Origin: Seiridium cupressi
Taxonomy: Eukaryota; Ascomycota; Sordariomycetes; Amphisphaeriales; Sporocadaceae
DNA length: 64,000 nucleotides
Direction of reading: 5' to 3'
Assembly: GCA_036674765.1 (NCBI GenBank)
Contig: JARVKI010000115.1
Span: forward strand, 1 to 64,000
In this document: piece after piece, positions 11,306 through 23,052 of the stretch
Layout: every line of letters starts with the position of its first letter
How positions within the stretch are numbered: position 1 is the stretch's first letter
Program-made: the position numbers and the translations under genes
The notes under the pieces: model-generated
What the model saw: only the letters and a program-made list of their open reading frames with translations
Told to the model about the DNA's origin: nothing
Database searches by the model: none

Positions 11306-11626
11306 TCGCACGCTGATGCTCGTTTAGACGGCGGATGTATGTGTCTGCATGGAGGCGGCAGGGCACACCAGAAGACCAGAGACCAGGGACGTAATAGGAG
11401 CTATAGAAGAGTTGGATACTGCAAGGCGATCGGGATAGTCGGGTCGGCAATGCTCATCAGTCGATTGGCTGGATCGGATCACAACTGGCGTTCGGAAATC
11501 ACACGACTGTGGCGAGCTGACGAGGTGGTGTATCTCTTGGACAGTGCGCCACGACGGCGGTACATGATATATATTTTTTCCCTCACTGCTTGTTATTGGA
11601 TTGAAGAGAAATGTCAATGTAGATCC
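11306..11626. other. Convergent 3' region
   Basis: About 320 bases between two convergent stop codons. Nothing recognisable. Confidence 0.4.
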
Positions 11627-13331
11627 TCAAACCATTTCATCATCGTCTATCATATTCTCATCATCCTGATATGTTTTGATTCCAACACTGACATTACCTT
11701 GGAGCCAATGCTCTGACGGTTCTTGACTGTGCGACGGATAGCTGAAATCGTTATCGATGTCAGAGAATCTTGTAAGTTGTGTCTCTAGCTCTTCACTTTC
11801 TGTAGATTGTTGTGAATTCGTGTCATGCCGATCATCATACTCTTCTTCCATCATGGAGACATCTTCGTTCAGTCCACCGAGCCGCGAACTGGGCCACGCT
11901 TCGTGGTGGTCTAGAGAGAGATATGAATGTCCGTGATCGTCCTTGACATCCCCTTCCATTGATGTATCACCAATGTAGTCGACATTTGGCTCACAGTCGA
12001 CAGACTGATCTGGCCTATACTCGCCCGAGATATGAGACAAAAAAGGAAATATGTCACCGTCAGAGTTCTCTGTCTCTCGCTCATCTAGAGCGTGGACAAT
12101 TTCTCCCGGAAAGAGTTGAGACTCGAACTGTTCCAATTCCAGTCGCCTGGTTTGTTGGTTGATCTTTCTTAGTGCACCATCCATGCCTATGGTGTGGTCC
12201 AAGGAGGAATGCAGCAAGGTCCAGAGCCTTTTTTGGATGGCTGTCTGTACTTCAGCATGCCCCATGTGCGTACCCTGTATTGTGCTGTTACCTCCGCTGT
12301 TTGTGAGCTCCACAAGTTTTTGCTGCAGTGACGGTCGCCATCCACCAGCTTTAGTGATGATGTCAGACATGACCAAAAACTTGTTGGCATATGCGGCTGT
12401 TGTCTGGAATAATTGCTCAGTTTCGAGACGAGCGCACTGAGAGTGACTAGAGGGAGGATCATTTACCTTCATGTAGTGCGCATTGCACACAGATGGTGCT
12501 AGTCCTAGTACTGTTGGCGAAATCGAGGGACCAAATGGAATACCAGGAAACTTCTTTTTGACACCAATGATCTTGTGTAGAGCAGCTACAGCCAGATCGG
12601 CTTTGGCACGACGCTGCTGTGAAGTTCTGTTTTGCTCTGGTTCTTCCTCAAATGCATGATCTGCGTCCAGGTCTGATGACACTAAGGAGTCTTCGGTGCC
12701 AAAATCATCCTGGACTTCTTTCAATTGCTCCGCCGCACTAGTAGCCCGTCTGTGGGATTGGTCGCTGCGCCGTTGAAGTTGAGTCTGTCCACTATCACTG
12801 CGGGTCGATGAGGTAGAGCAGTACTCGAGAGAGCAGGCCAAGCCATTGATGGTGCTAGTTTGGATATGTGGCGGTGATAGTAATGCGGAAGACTTGTCTG
12901 GATGTTCAATCTCGAACAGTAGGTTTGGATCGGCGTCGTCCTTAGGATCGTGGGTTAACTCGGTGCACTTGATTGATAGCCCAAGTCTATCCCATAGCTA
13001 TTCAAAGTTAGCGATATTACGATGACGATATAGTATCTTAACTTGCGGTTGAGAGACATATCGAAGTGGCGAAATACTCAATAAGACTATTTTCTGACGG
13101 AACTGTGTCCATATTACTGCTGCGAAAATACAGTTTTAGTTGAAGATAGAAGATATTAGGAGGTAGAAACCATAAATCTTCGGCCTGGACGAGATCGCGG
13201 AGTTTTTGACAATCGGATTGAATAATGTTTTCACCAGATATGAATAGATGAGACGATACTGAGAGGTGTAAGTCACAACTTGGTGCGGACAGTTCAAACT
13301 CTTCGAGTTCGATGCATTGGGACACGTCCAT
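11627..13331 (-). CDS. Unidentified acidic protein, probably two exons
   Basis: The main exon runs from about 13000 down to the stop at 11627-11629. It begins near LWDRLGLSIKCTELTHDP, continues with DDADPNLLFEIEH and stays open for over 400 codons. The only ATG that fits upstream is at 13329-13331 (MDVSQCIELEEFELSAP). Its frame is open to 13038, and a CTAAC branch site followed by GAATAG lies just before LWDR, so an intron between about 13100 and 12990 is likely. The exact donor is unclear: a GTATTT donor paired with GATAG keeps frame, as does GTTCCG paired with GAATAG. The middle (about 12050-12420) is a likely helical or coiled-coil region, including RLETEQLFQTTAAYANKFL and a run ending in QQTRRLELEQFESQLFPGE. 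The last 120 residues are acidic and serine-rich. I could not assign a family; a chromosome-associated scaffold protein is only a guess from composition. Confidence 0.55.
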
Positions 13332-13922
13332 CGAGCTTCAATAAGAAACGAGCTCGGCCTGAGCTCTTCCGCCTTCAGGCTTGGGAGTTGAGACCACAAG
13401 AAAACATCGGCGCCCTCATAATTTCGAATCGATAATGGTTAACGAATGTAGGGGGAAACGTCGACGTTGGATTCGGCGGAAACACGGTGGGATATGTTCG
13501 TGCCTCGCAAGAATTTTCCTATTTTGCGGAAATCTAGCTTCGGAGCATTGCACAGAGACCACTGAAGGCGCTTTCCCTCTCCATCGCCGGGCTTGAAGCA
13601 TGTGCACGTCTCAGCCGTGCCTTCCACTGATGCTGCCCAATGTGCCGTGCACTTGCCAAAGAATCGTCGAAACAAGAAGTCGGCCAACGACGGGTCAATA
13701 TCTCAACGCTGTCTTCTCTGAATCTAGATCGTTTGAAAAAAGTGCTACAGTAGAGTTATCACACAGCTTTGCCGCTCACTGGTGCTGGTTGCTTCGAAGA
13801 TTGATACTGACTGATATACCACCATGTGAGTAGCGTGGAATCCAAAGTATTCGTTATACATATGTTATTGCCGCAATGCATAGTTTTACAGTACAATGTA
13901 TGTTACATTAGAAGTTCTTCCG
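13332..13922. other. Gap between unidentified gene and uL16m
   Basis: About 590 bases between the 5' end of the unidentified gene and the 3' end of uL16m, both on the minus strand. It likely holds a promoter and a 3' untranslated region. Short open frames here are not supported. Confidence 0.4.
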
Positions 13923-14773
13923 TTACGGAGTAGCGTCCAAGGGCTTTTCCGCTTCAAGCGTTGTGCTGGGAGAGGGCACAGGGTGCAGTTTGTCTGCATC
14001 AACCTTCCTCCTCGGCCTCTTCAGCTCCTCCAAAGTGACGCCATCCAACTTTGTGATGCCAACCATCGGCGGCTCCCCCTTCTTCACAAATTCCCATTGA
14101 CCTGAGAAAGGGTCAGTTATTGCAGAATCAAGCTTCACCCGCCGCATCTTACCTGGCAACTTGTTTCCAGCGAGACGAAAGGCGTCACGGACAATCTGCT
14201 CGTGCACCATTCCCTTTAACTCCAAGACAATCTGGTTGATTGCAACTCTTGTGGCCCAGTGATCGAAGGAACCCTTTCCTTTACCCATACGAATCTGAGA
14301 CCCATTAGTTAGCAACTCAACTCAAACAATAGCTTGGAAGACTTGAGACGAACCTCGTTACCGCTCACGAACACACCGACATCACAGTTCACTCGCTTGT
14401 ACAGTCGATATTTCTCTCCACGTAGCCGAGCTTTGATTGTGTCCTCGGCAACCTTCAGTTGCTGCGCGCTTATCCGGCGGTGGTGATCGGTCATGCGTAG
14501 GCCAAAGTCGCCCCAAGCCACTGTTGTCCCCTTGATCGAGCCACCTGTCGGCACTCTAGGCCTTCCCTTCATCATCTTCTTCTTTCGCTCCAGTCGGGGC
14601 TCCAGCCAGTTGGCCTTTGCCGTTGTCGCGGAAAAACATCGTACATTGTTGAGGATCGGGGATGCGCCTTGCCTGGACGCGGCTGTCAAACACGGTCCGA
14701 GTGAAGGTCGTGTCGCGGAAATCGTCAGGCCTCTGAGAGCCCCAGCAAGGCTCAAAGAAGTGTGGGAAGCCAT
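13923..14773 (-). CDS. MRPL16: Mitochondrial large-subunit ribosomal protein uL16m
   Basis: Three exons (14773-14354, 14294-14153, 14101-13923) separated by introns of 59 and 51 nt encode 246 residues. The mature part is a bacterial L16: RPRVPTGGSIKGTTVAWGDF, LRMTDHHRRISAQQLKVAED, then VNCDVGVFVSGNE joined to IRMGKGKGSFDHWATRV and a segment ending AFRLAGNKLPGQWEF. The loop GKGKGSFDHW is characteristic of the family, and the splice falls inside it. Residues 1-60 are a Ser/Arg/Ala-rich presequence with CFSATTAKANW near its end. The protein sits in the mitoribosome large subunit near the peptidyl-transferase centre and tRNA sites. The C-terminal tail beyond the fold is short and basic. Confidence 0.95.
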
Positions 14774-15591
14774 TGCGGTCGTGATGCGTTGAGCTGGATT
14801 GAATTGTCTAGCTCCGAGCTCTCACTCCAAGGGTAGAAATTTCGGTGTTGAAGCTGTCGCCAGAATTTAGCAACTCAGAGGCACATCGGTACGTACCCAA
14901 TTAGTGGGCCCTACTGCTCGAATTGTACCTTCAATGAACAGTTCATAAAATCGAGTTATGCATAAATACGCAAGTCAACCAACCGTAGGTATGGAATTGT
15001 TCCTTGCGGACACTTTTGTCCATTCAAAGATATTTGAAAGATACAGGCTGACTATATCTAGATGTTGATTTCTGTATTTACAATCCAATATATATATACA
15101 AATACAGCACAGAGACGCTGTCTTCCGTCTTCTGTAGCTCAAGATTCCCCATAGGACCAGTCCTTGCATCCAGCTACAGAAGTAACAAACATTTGAATGG
15201 AAGTATTGATCGTTTCCCCCTTCTCTCAAGATCAGTTTTCTTTTGCATGATTGCACCTCAAGCTGATGGAAGCACAATATACAAGCAACTTGGACTGACT
15301 GAGTGTGGGACTGGCGCTAGTCCTGAATTGCAACCACAAGACCCCAGAGCTGGCTGCCGGGTCCGCTAGGTGCCTGCTCATCTGCCTGGAGCTAGGACGC
15401 GTGCACGGTCATTCCTAAAGAAACCACTTTATCTCGGCGCGTCATCGCGTCTGGACAGTGGACTCGTGAGGATTCCATTCCGATCTGTCTCGAGCCACAG
15501 TCCGAAGCATTCGTCCCCAAGCTCTCTCGCCTCGGTTTCCCGATGCTCAATCGAGCTTCGCTTTGAACCAGAGATCTTTACCTCTCTCGCA
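14774..15591. other. Divergent promoter of uL16m and RFC1
   Basis: About 820 bases between divergent starts. It contains an A/T-rich stretch near 15040-15100 and a CT-rich leader just before the RFC1 start. No gene was recognised. Confidence 0.45.
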
Positions 15592-18500
15592 ATGCCTGAC
15601 ATCCGCTCATTCTTTGGCCCCAAAGGAGGCGCCGCCCCGGCAGCCCCAAAGCCGGCTGCGAAGAAGACGGAGGATGACACTGTAAAACGCCGGGGCAAAG
15701 CCCGCAAGGTCGTTGAAGACGATAGCGATGATGAAGTTGTAGAAGCCCCACAGTAAGGCATTTTCTTCAGTATACTGAGCAAGATTTGCTAATTACTGGC
15801 TTAGATCCAAAAAGCCAACGACCCGATCAACGCCTAAGAAGGCAGCGTGAGTTGCTGCAATGCCTTCAACTCGATACCAGTCCTAATTGATTCGCAGGGA
15901 GAAAGAACCACAGGGAACAGCCACCACAGCTAGTGAATACTTTGCCAAGTCCAAGGCAAAACCTACAGTTAAATCAGAGACAAAACCCCAGACTGCTACC
16001 AAGTCAGAAGTCCGATCCAGCCCTAGAGCAGCCAAGAAAGCCGAGGCACCCGTAAAGGCAGAACCTGCCCCCGTCAAGAAGGGAACGCCTGCAACGAAGA
16101 AGCGTGCATCAGCTACCTACAAGCAGCATGACCTAGATGAGGACGGAGATGCATTTTTGGACGACGACGAGGAGGCAGGTGACGATATATTCGCCGCAAA
16201 TGTTAAGACACGGAACAAGAGGAAGAATGACGACTACGTTGAAGAGGAGAGCGAGGAAGAGTTTCTCCCAAAGCCCAAACGCATTGCTTCGCGAGGCAAG
16301 CCCTTAGTCGAGGACGAGGACGACGAACCCATTGTCTCAAAACCGACGAAAGCGAGGACTTCTGCTGCGGGCAAGAAGAGAAAAACGCCAGAAGCTGAAA
16401 GCGAGGACGAGGACGAGCCAGCTTCCAAGAAGAAACCGGCTGCGAAGAAACCCAGGGCACCTCCGAAGTCCAAAAAAGCCGGCGAACCCGAAGATGCGTC
16501 GATTCAAGCTATTCTTGACGACATTCCGTCCGTCAGACCTCCAACACCACCTGCGAAGGATCCAAATGCACCGAAATTTGATTGGAAGAAGGCTCAGCCT
16601 GGCGGCGGCAATGCCGGACCGCCTCCAAACCCAATTGCAGATCTACCCGAAGGTGAAGAGGATTGTCTTTCGGGTCTCACGTTTGTGTTCACCGGCCAAC
16701 TTCAGTCTATTGCCCGCGACGATGCCCAAGCCTTGGTCAAACGGTATGGCGGAAAAATTACCGGCGCACCCAGTAGTAAGACCAGTTACGTAGTATTGGG
16801 TGGCGATGCAGGACCCAGCAAGTTGGCCAAGATCCAGGCTCACAACATCAAAACCATTGATGAAAATGGACTGTTTGAGCTTATCCGTCGACTTCCTGCG
16901 GGAGGTGGATCTGGGAAAGGCGCTGAGAAGCTGCGTGAGAAGCGCAAGGCCGAGGAAGAGAAGATCAAACAACAGGCAATCGAGATGGAAAAGGAGGAGA
17001 AGGCTCGAAAGCTCGAAGCCGAGAAGGCACGTAAACTAGCTGCTGCTCGGGGCGTGACCGGCACTGCACCTGCAGCGACGCCTCCCACTGCTCAGCTTTG
17101 GACGGTCAAGTATGCACCGACCCAAGCAAGCCATATCTGCGGTAACAAGATAGCGGTAGAGAGGATCCAGAACTGGTTGAAAAACTGGACGAAATCTCGG
17201 AGGTACGACTTTCAAAAACGAGGTGCAGATGGGATGGGCGGGTATCGTGCTGTCATTCTGTCCGGCCCGCCCGGCATTGGCAAGACGACTGCAGCGCACC
17301 TTGCAGCGAAGCTCGAGGGATATGATGTTCTGGAACAGAACGCTAGCGATACGCGCAGCAAGAAGATGGTGGAGAACGGTCTCGGTGAGGTGATGAACAA
17401 CACTTCACTAGCTGGATACTTTGCTGGCGACGGGAAGAAGGTGGATCTGGCCAAGAAAAAGATTGTCTTGATCATGGACGAGGTTGACGGTATGTCTGGA
17501 GGCGATCGTGGTGGAGTTGGTGCTTTGGCCAAGTTCGCCAAAAAGACCGAAATACCCCTGATCCTGATCTGCAACGAGCGCAGACTACCCAAGATGAAGC
17601 CATTTGATTTTGTTACCTTCGATATCAAGTTCCAAAGGCCGACCATTGATCAGATCCGTTCTCGCATGATGACAGTCTGTCACAGAGAAGGCTTGAAGCT
17701 ATCGCCCCAGGTCCTCGAAGCATTGATTGAAGGAAGCAACCGGGATATCAGACAGACCATCAACATGCTTTCAACTGTCAAGTTGGATCAAACGTCGATG
17801 GACTATGATCAGAGCAAGAGCATGTCCAAGGCGTGGGAGAAGTCTATTGTCCTCAAGCCCTGGGATATCTGCCAGAAGATGCTGGGCGGCGGCCTCTTTT
17901 CTCCAGCTAGCAAGGCAACGCTCAACGACAAGATCGAGCTGTATTTCAACGACCACGAGTTTAGCTACTTGATGATCCAGGAGAACTATCTTCGGGCAAA
18001 GCCTGCAGCATTGAGCGGCAACCAGTACAACAAGCGAGAGCAGAACTTGAAGTCACTGGAACTATTCGACCAGGCCGCACAAAGTATCAGCGACGGTGAC
18101 TTGGTAGATCGTATGATCCATGGCCCTCAACAGCATTGGAGTCTGATGCCGACGCATGCTGTTTTCAGCACAGTTCGACCATCCAGCTACGTGGCTGGAC
18201 AGCTCATAGGTTCCAACTTCACTTCCTGGCTAGGAAATAACAGCAAATATGGCAAGCTCGGCCGGTATGTTCGTGAAATTCACTCTCACATGCGATTACG
18301 ATCATCGGGAGACGCCAATGAAATCCGTCAACAGTATCTGCCGAATCTCTGGTCACAAACCGTCAAGCGCTTAGCTACCGAGGGTAAGGACTCCGTAGAT
18401 GGGGTCATCGATCTCATGGACAGCTACTTCCTTACACGCGAGGACTTTGACTCGATCAAGGAGCTAGGCGTTGGCTATATGGACGAGGAACTCGTCTCAA

Positions 18501-18902
18501 TCGAGACTCAGACGAAAGCGACCTTCACTAGACTGTAAGTTGTTCCAAGAAGCAGAGTTCCCCTGCATACTAACCGCTCCTAGCTACAACCAAAAGGCAC
18601 ACCCGATTCCTTTCATGAAGGCGAGCAACGTTGGTGCTGCCCCCAAGAAGGCGGCAAAAGCTGTACCAGACTTGGAAGAAGCTATCGAGGAAGAGGATGA
18701 GGGCGACGCTGTGGAGGCTGCAGAGGTTGTTGAAGACGAAGATGATATCAAGGGAGATAAGTATATCAAACAACCGAAGGCAAAGGCAAAGAAAGCAAAC
18801 AAGAAGGCAAAGGCTGCGGATGCTGATGACGATGACGTTGAGGAGAAACCAAAGGCCAAGGGGCGAGCCAAGGCAGCTCCCAAAGGGAAGGCCAAGAAGT
18901 AG
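15592..18902 (+). CDS. RFC1: Replication factor C large subunit (Rfc1)
   Basis: Four exons (15592-15752, 15805-15846, 15898-18534, 18584-18902) total 3159 nt and encode 1052 residues. The N-terminus MPDIRSFFGPKGG carries a PIP-box-like IRSFF motif for PCNA. A long Lys/Glu-rich disordered region follows. The BRCT domain spans about 322-405 (CLSGLTFVFTGQLQSIARDD, GGKITGAPSSKTSYVVLG). The AAA+ module has Walker A SGPPGIGKTT near 522 and Walker B LIMDEVDG near 591, with GVGALAKF and LICNERRLPKMKPFDF after it. The Rfc1 C-terminal helical domain and an acidic-then-basic tail complete it. Rfc1 is the large subunit of the clamp loader that opens PCNA at primer-template junctions. Introns of 52, 51 and 49 nt are all in phase, and the size fits the family. 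Another RFC subunit gene lies at 51726. Confidence 0.96.
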
Positions 18903-20802
18903 TCGACTGTGGCCGTTAGGAGGCATAATTTGCTTTGAGGTGCAATACACAGGTAACTACCTGACTCTAGCTTTGAAGAAACTATGGACTTTTGTCCAAG
19001 ATGTAGTCTCGGAGACGATTGGCAAACCTATGTGTTGATGCCCTCTCAGCTCGAATTATAAGATAACGTACTCTGACTGCTAAACCTAGTGGACTCTGAT
19101 CAATAGCCAATTTATCTTGATTGCACAATCAATTGAACTTTGAAACGGTCCAGCTCAACGTTGCTTATTTGGAATTTGGTAGCATGCAATACCTTCCGAG
19201 TTGCTCATTAGATACATCGCGGTATTCAAGGGGAAGATTTGAACCTGATGCTCACACATTTCATGAAACTGCGCCGAATCTATAATGTTGTGTCTTGATA
19301 GGGAGCCAAAGCTCTTCAACTTTCAGTCTAGCTGACTGGACCCGTCACACGGGATACTTGAGCAGGGGATCTCAGACCACCCATCCTTTCCAGCTCATCT
19401 TCACCCTAGCTCTGACGGGCACATCCGTCATTGTCAGGCGAGAGTTCCCTCTTGCTAGATATCCATAGCAGAAGCTCCCAGCAATACCACAGCAATGGCG
19501 ACAGCACCAGCCGTTACGAAAGCAAGGGCGCTTTCGTGACGACGTGGAGCGACGACTGTCTTTTCTGCATGTGCTTCGGCCTCACCGGCGCGCTGGTTGC
19601 GTCTGGTGACGGAGCCCCGGAACCTCCGATGGGGATGATCACAGCGCGTGGAGCGATAGACTTCGCTGCGCAAAAAATACACGGTCATCCCTTTTTTTTT
19701 TTTTTTATAAAAGAAATTAAAAAAAAAAAAAAAAAAAATTTTGGCCTGTCACGAATGCTTATAACGCTTTTGTCGGAGCTGTCACTGTGATCCTGCTCGA
19801 TTTGATTCGAGAAGCTAGCCGTGTGTCATCACCCCTGGATCTCTCGAGTGTTGAGTGACAGTTTGATTGACCTTCTATGTGTGTTGATGGACTAAAAGTC
19901 CCATTAGAACGCTCGTGAGGAGTGTTTCTCGTCTTATAGCTACAGAACCGAGCAGATTATCCTCCTAGGGGACCCCTTGCAGCCGTTAAATCAGCTCGGT
20001 GGCAGTCGAGTGCTTTGTAAGAGCACATATTGCTCCGTCGATGAGCATATTTTGGAGGTGAAGTGCAAGGTACAACCCCATCCGCTTTCGCTTCGTAGAT
20101 GCGGTAAATTCACAGTTACCCAGACCGCAGTGGCCGTTCTGACAAAACATGGCAGTGATATAAGGCAAGCCTTAGTGTAGTAGAGTGGTAATAGGTAAAG
20201 TTTATCATTTAGAACCCTGCGAGCCTGGGCAGCGTCATGGGACGAGAGATATGCAGAGGTACATGGCCCTACACGTGAAGGATAGTGACGTCGAGCATGA
20301 GAGCGATATATGCCGACAGACTTCTCTGATGAGTTCCAGGGAAAGTGGCAAGAGTCGGGGCACCAAGTCTATGTGGCTGATGGGTTTCTGTGCATTGGCC
20401 TTTAGTCCAGGACGTTCCACCGACATTGAGGATGCAAGACATGCCCTGCGCCGTTCTTCTGCTCTATATCAGAGCTGCTAAGCCGTCTCTGGTATGCATA
20501 TAAGCTAGGTTGAATAAAACAAATTATTTCCCCCTTGTGGCTAATGAGACAACTTGAATGGTCTGGCTACGTGCGGAAGACGGCAGGCTATACTGGCTCG
20601 TATGGAAATGAAGGCTGGATCAGTGACGCGTGAATGCGTGTAAGGAGATGGAAACCGATTTCCATGATGCGAACACTGCTTATCAGTAGTCGAACTGGAC
20701 TGGTTCATTAGATGTTAAACGATATTAAAGACCAACCCAAGACCATACTCGAAAACGTGCTTGGCGTTTGTTGTCACTTGTTCATTATGTCCTGAGTCTA
20801 TT
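18903..20802. other. Gene-free stretch between RFC1 and SEC6
   Basis: 1.9 kb between two convergent genes. It includes the poly-T/poly-A inverted pair at 19692-19738. Reading frames such as 19431-19790 run through that homopolymer and are not credible. No RNA gene was recognised. Confidence 0.5.
19692..19738. repeat. Poly-T/poly-A inverted homopolymers
   Basis: T15 (19692-19706), a 12-base spacer, then A20 (19719-19738). The two arms can pair into a hairpin, and as DNA they form a rigid, nucleosome-disfavouring tract. It lies in the gap between the 3' ends of RFC1 and SEC6. An A-tailed retroposon end is possible, but no element body is visible. Confidence 0.85.
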
Positions 20803-23052
20803 TCACTTAACCTTGGCCATAATCGTCTCTGGCCCCCTCGTGACTTCGATTTGTGCTGCCCTGGCCTTAACCGCATTAAGCATACTTCTTTCAAAATCAT
20901 CTCTCGACCTGAGCACTGCTTCAACCCAACTGATCTGCAGGTCCCAATACTTGATCTTGAAGCTCTCAAAGACATCTGGGACGGCTTCCTTCTCGGCAGT
21001 CAATAGATCCAGGAATGGCTCCGTCACGCGCCAAGTCTGCATGATTGTCTCGCCCCCCCCTGCCGCACTCCGGAAGAACTCGAACGCCGTCTTGATGTCG
21101 TCAAAGACCTTATTCTGGAAGGGGTCGGTGCGGCGGAATTTGACATTCTTGTTGCGTACGCACATCAGGTAGCGGGCGAGTAGCTCATCAGCAAAGATTT
21201 CGACAAAGGTGTCGCCGAGAGCATGATGGAGGACTGGTCTGTAGTCGCCCAGGTATTCCTCAAATGTTGCGATGATTTGCTTCATGGTTGTCTTGCTGTA
21301 CCAGTCAGGTGTAAAGAAGGTAGGCATGGCGGGCTTGAAGTCGACGGCGAAAACCAGCCTCACGAACTTATTAAGACACCATGTGCTGAGATCAAAGTAG
21401 TTGCCCTGGAGCTGCTCGAATTCTCCCTCAACGCGCTCCAAATACCCAGGTGTGACGAGGGGTTCGAACTTCTGCTTGAAGCTTGTCAGATAACCGAAGC
21501 GTTGTTCCTCCTCAATGTCATCTACGCAGGCGATCTGATCGTTTGCTGTGGCGACCAGCCAGTCCTGTAGGGATTGCATGCCCTCGAGATCCGGGGCTTT
21601 ACCGGACTCGTATTTCAACACTTCATCTTCGAGCATCTTTTGGAGAGACTGCTGCCGACCTCGTAATCGCAGGAACATAGCATCGATCACACCTTCGGCA
21701 ACGTCTGTTCGGCCAGAATTGCCAGCAGCATCCACCTGTTCACGCAGCATACGCCACATATCTACCAGGTTCTTTGTGCGGAAATACCCATACTCGTCTG
21801 CATCGAGGTTTGCACCCTCGACACCTCTGTCGGCAAAATCCTTCCCTTCTTGTGCAAAAATTCTATCAATCCATTCGTCCAAGAATTTAATGATGAGATC
21901 ACGGAAGCCTTTTACTAGCTCTCCCTCCCGGTTGTCAATGATGTGCGGCTTCAATTCGTTCTCCGGGAACCCGAGTTTCTTCATCTTCTTGTAGTAATTT
22001 TCCGGCCAGTTTATGATGGCAAGAGTATGCGCCGAGCTGGCTTCCGGGTCGTCTATCATGCCCACAAGGAAGTCATGCATTAGTTGATGGTATATGTCTC
22101 CATACGTCTTCAGGATTTTCCACTTCTTGGGCATCAGCGGTACCATGCCCTGTTTGACGGCGTTCAGGTCGTTGAAATACCACTTCATCATCTTGGCTAG
22201 CGCGTCCGGGTCGCCCAGGAATTCCTCCCTGACTTCGCCGAACTGTTGTTCGCAGTTGAGACTGATGGCTTGCAAGAACTTTTCCTTGTAGCCTCGCACC
22301 TTCTTTGCGCCTTCTGTGATGGCTTGAAATCTGGTTGCCATTTCCTTGTGGTCTTTCAGTGCTTCTTGCAGGGCCTCGACTCTCTGATCGCTCTTTTCTT
22401 CCGCCTCGACGATGATTGCCAGGCGCACCACCAAACTATTGTTGTCGGCGATCAGAAGGTTGATCTGATTCAATGCGATGAGACCTATGTGCTCGTCGAA
22501 CCAGTCGATCGCCTCGTCTAGCCTCGAGAAGTAATCCTCCAGCGTTGATAACAAGCTGGGGTCATCCGCCCTCTGTATCTGCTCCATGGCATCATCCCGT
22601 ATGTTTCTCAGCTGCGTCAGCTCGTAATGCGTCGCTAGCAGGTTCGGCATAGTCTCCTTGTCCTCTTCGTCGCCCCTCAACATATCCTCGACGCCGTTGA
22701 GCCGCTCGTTGAACATCTCGAGATTCTTACGCATGGCCTCGACGGCGCCAAAGTTGCGGTGGGCCTGCGAGACCAGGTTGATAGCGTTGAAGTCCTTGAT
22801 CATGTTCTGGCTCTCGGAGCACAGCCGGTCAATCTTCATCATCTCTTCTTTGATGGCCTGGACCGTCTTCTGCCCATCCGTCAGCCCGCTCATGCCAGCC
22901 TGGGTGGTCTCGAGCTGTTCGCGCAAACCGCCGCGCAGCTGCGAGTCCACGGCGGCCTTCTTGCGCGTGAATTCCAGCTTCAGCGCAGGCAGCTTGTCGA
23001 GATCATCCGGGTGCCGGAGGAGCTCGGAGAGCTTGACGGGCGGCGCGTCCAT
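20803..23052 (-). CDS. SEC6: Exocyst complex subunit Sec6
   Basis: A single exon encodes 749 residues from the ATG at 23050-23052, the normal length for Sec6. The N-terminus has a predicted coiled coil (KLSELLRHPDDLDKLPALKL, a segment ending EQLETTQAGMSGL) followed by MMKIDRLCSESQNMIKDFNA and AINLVSQAHRNFGAVEAMRK, both conserved in Sec6. The rest is helical-bundle text typical of the CATCHR family, with TYGDIYHQLMHDFLVGMIDD and KFVRLVFAVDFKPAMPTFF further on. Sec6 is a core part of the octameric exocyst that tethers secretory vesicles at hyphal tips and septa and contacts SNARE partners. The absence of introns in a 2.25-kb gene contrasts with its neighbours. An upstream divergent gene starts at 24024. 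Confidence 0.95.
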   Translation of the reverse strand: MDAPPVKLSELLRHPDDLDKLPALKLEFTRKKAAVDSQLRGGLREQLETTQAGMSGLTDGQKTVQAIKEEMMKIDRLCSESQNMIKDFNAINLVSQAHRNFGAVEAMRKNLEMFNERLNGVEDMLRGDEEDKETMPNLLATHYELTQLRNIRDDAMEQIQRADDPSLLSTLEDYFSRLDEAIDWFDEHIGLIALNQINLLIADNNSLVVRLAIIVEAEEKSDQRVEALQEALKDHKEMATRFQAITEGAKKVRGYKEKFLQAISLNCEQQFGEVREEFLGDPDALAKMMKWYFNDLNAVKQGMVPLMPKKWKILKTYGDIYHQLMHDFLVGMIDDPEASSAHTLAIINWPENYYKKMKKLGFPENELKPHIIDNREGELVKGFRDLIIKFLDEWIDRIFAQEGKDFADRGVEGANLDADEYGYFRTKNLVDMWRMLREQVDAAGNSGRTDVAEGVIDAMFLRLRGRQQSLQKMLEDEVLKYESGKAPDLEGMQSLQDWLVATANDQIACVDDIEEEQRFGYLTSFKQKFEPLVTPGYLERVEGEFEQLQGNYFDLSTWCLNKFVRLVFAVDFKPAMPTFFTPDWYSKTTMKQIIATFEEYLGDYRPVLHHALGDTFVEIFADELLARYLMCVRNKNVKFRRTDPFQNKVFDDIKTAFEFFRSAAGGGETIMQTWRVTEPFLDLLTAEKEAVPDVFESFKIKYWDLQISWVEAVLRSRDDFERSMLNAVKARAAQIEVTRGPETIMAKVK

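Noticed and set aside
19431..19790. 119-codon frame spanning the poly-T/poly-A tract
   Set aside because: The reading runs through homopolymers (poly-Phe, poly-Lys), which is typical of a spurious frame.
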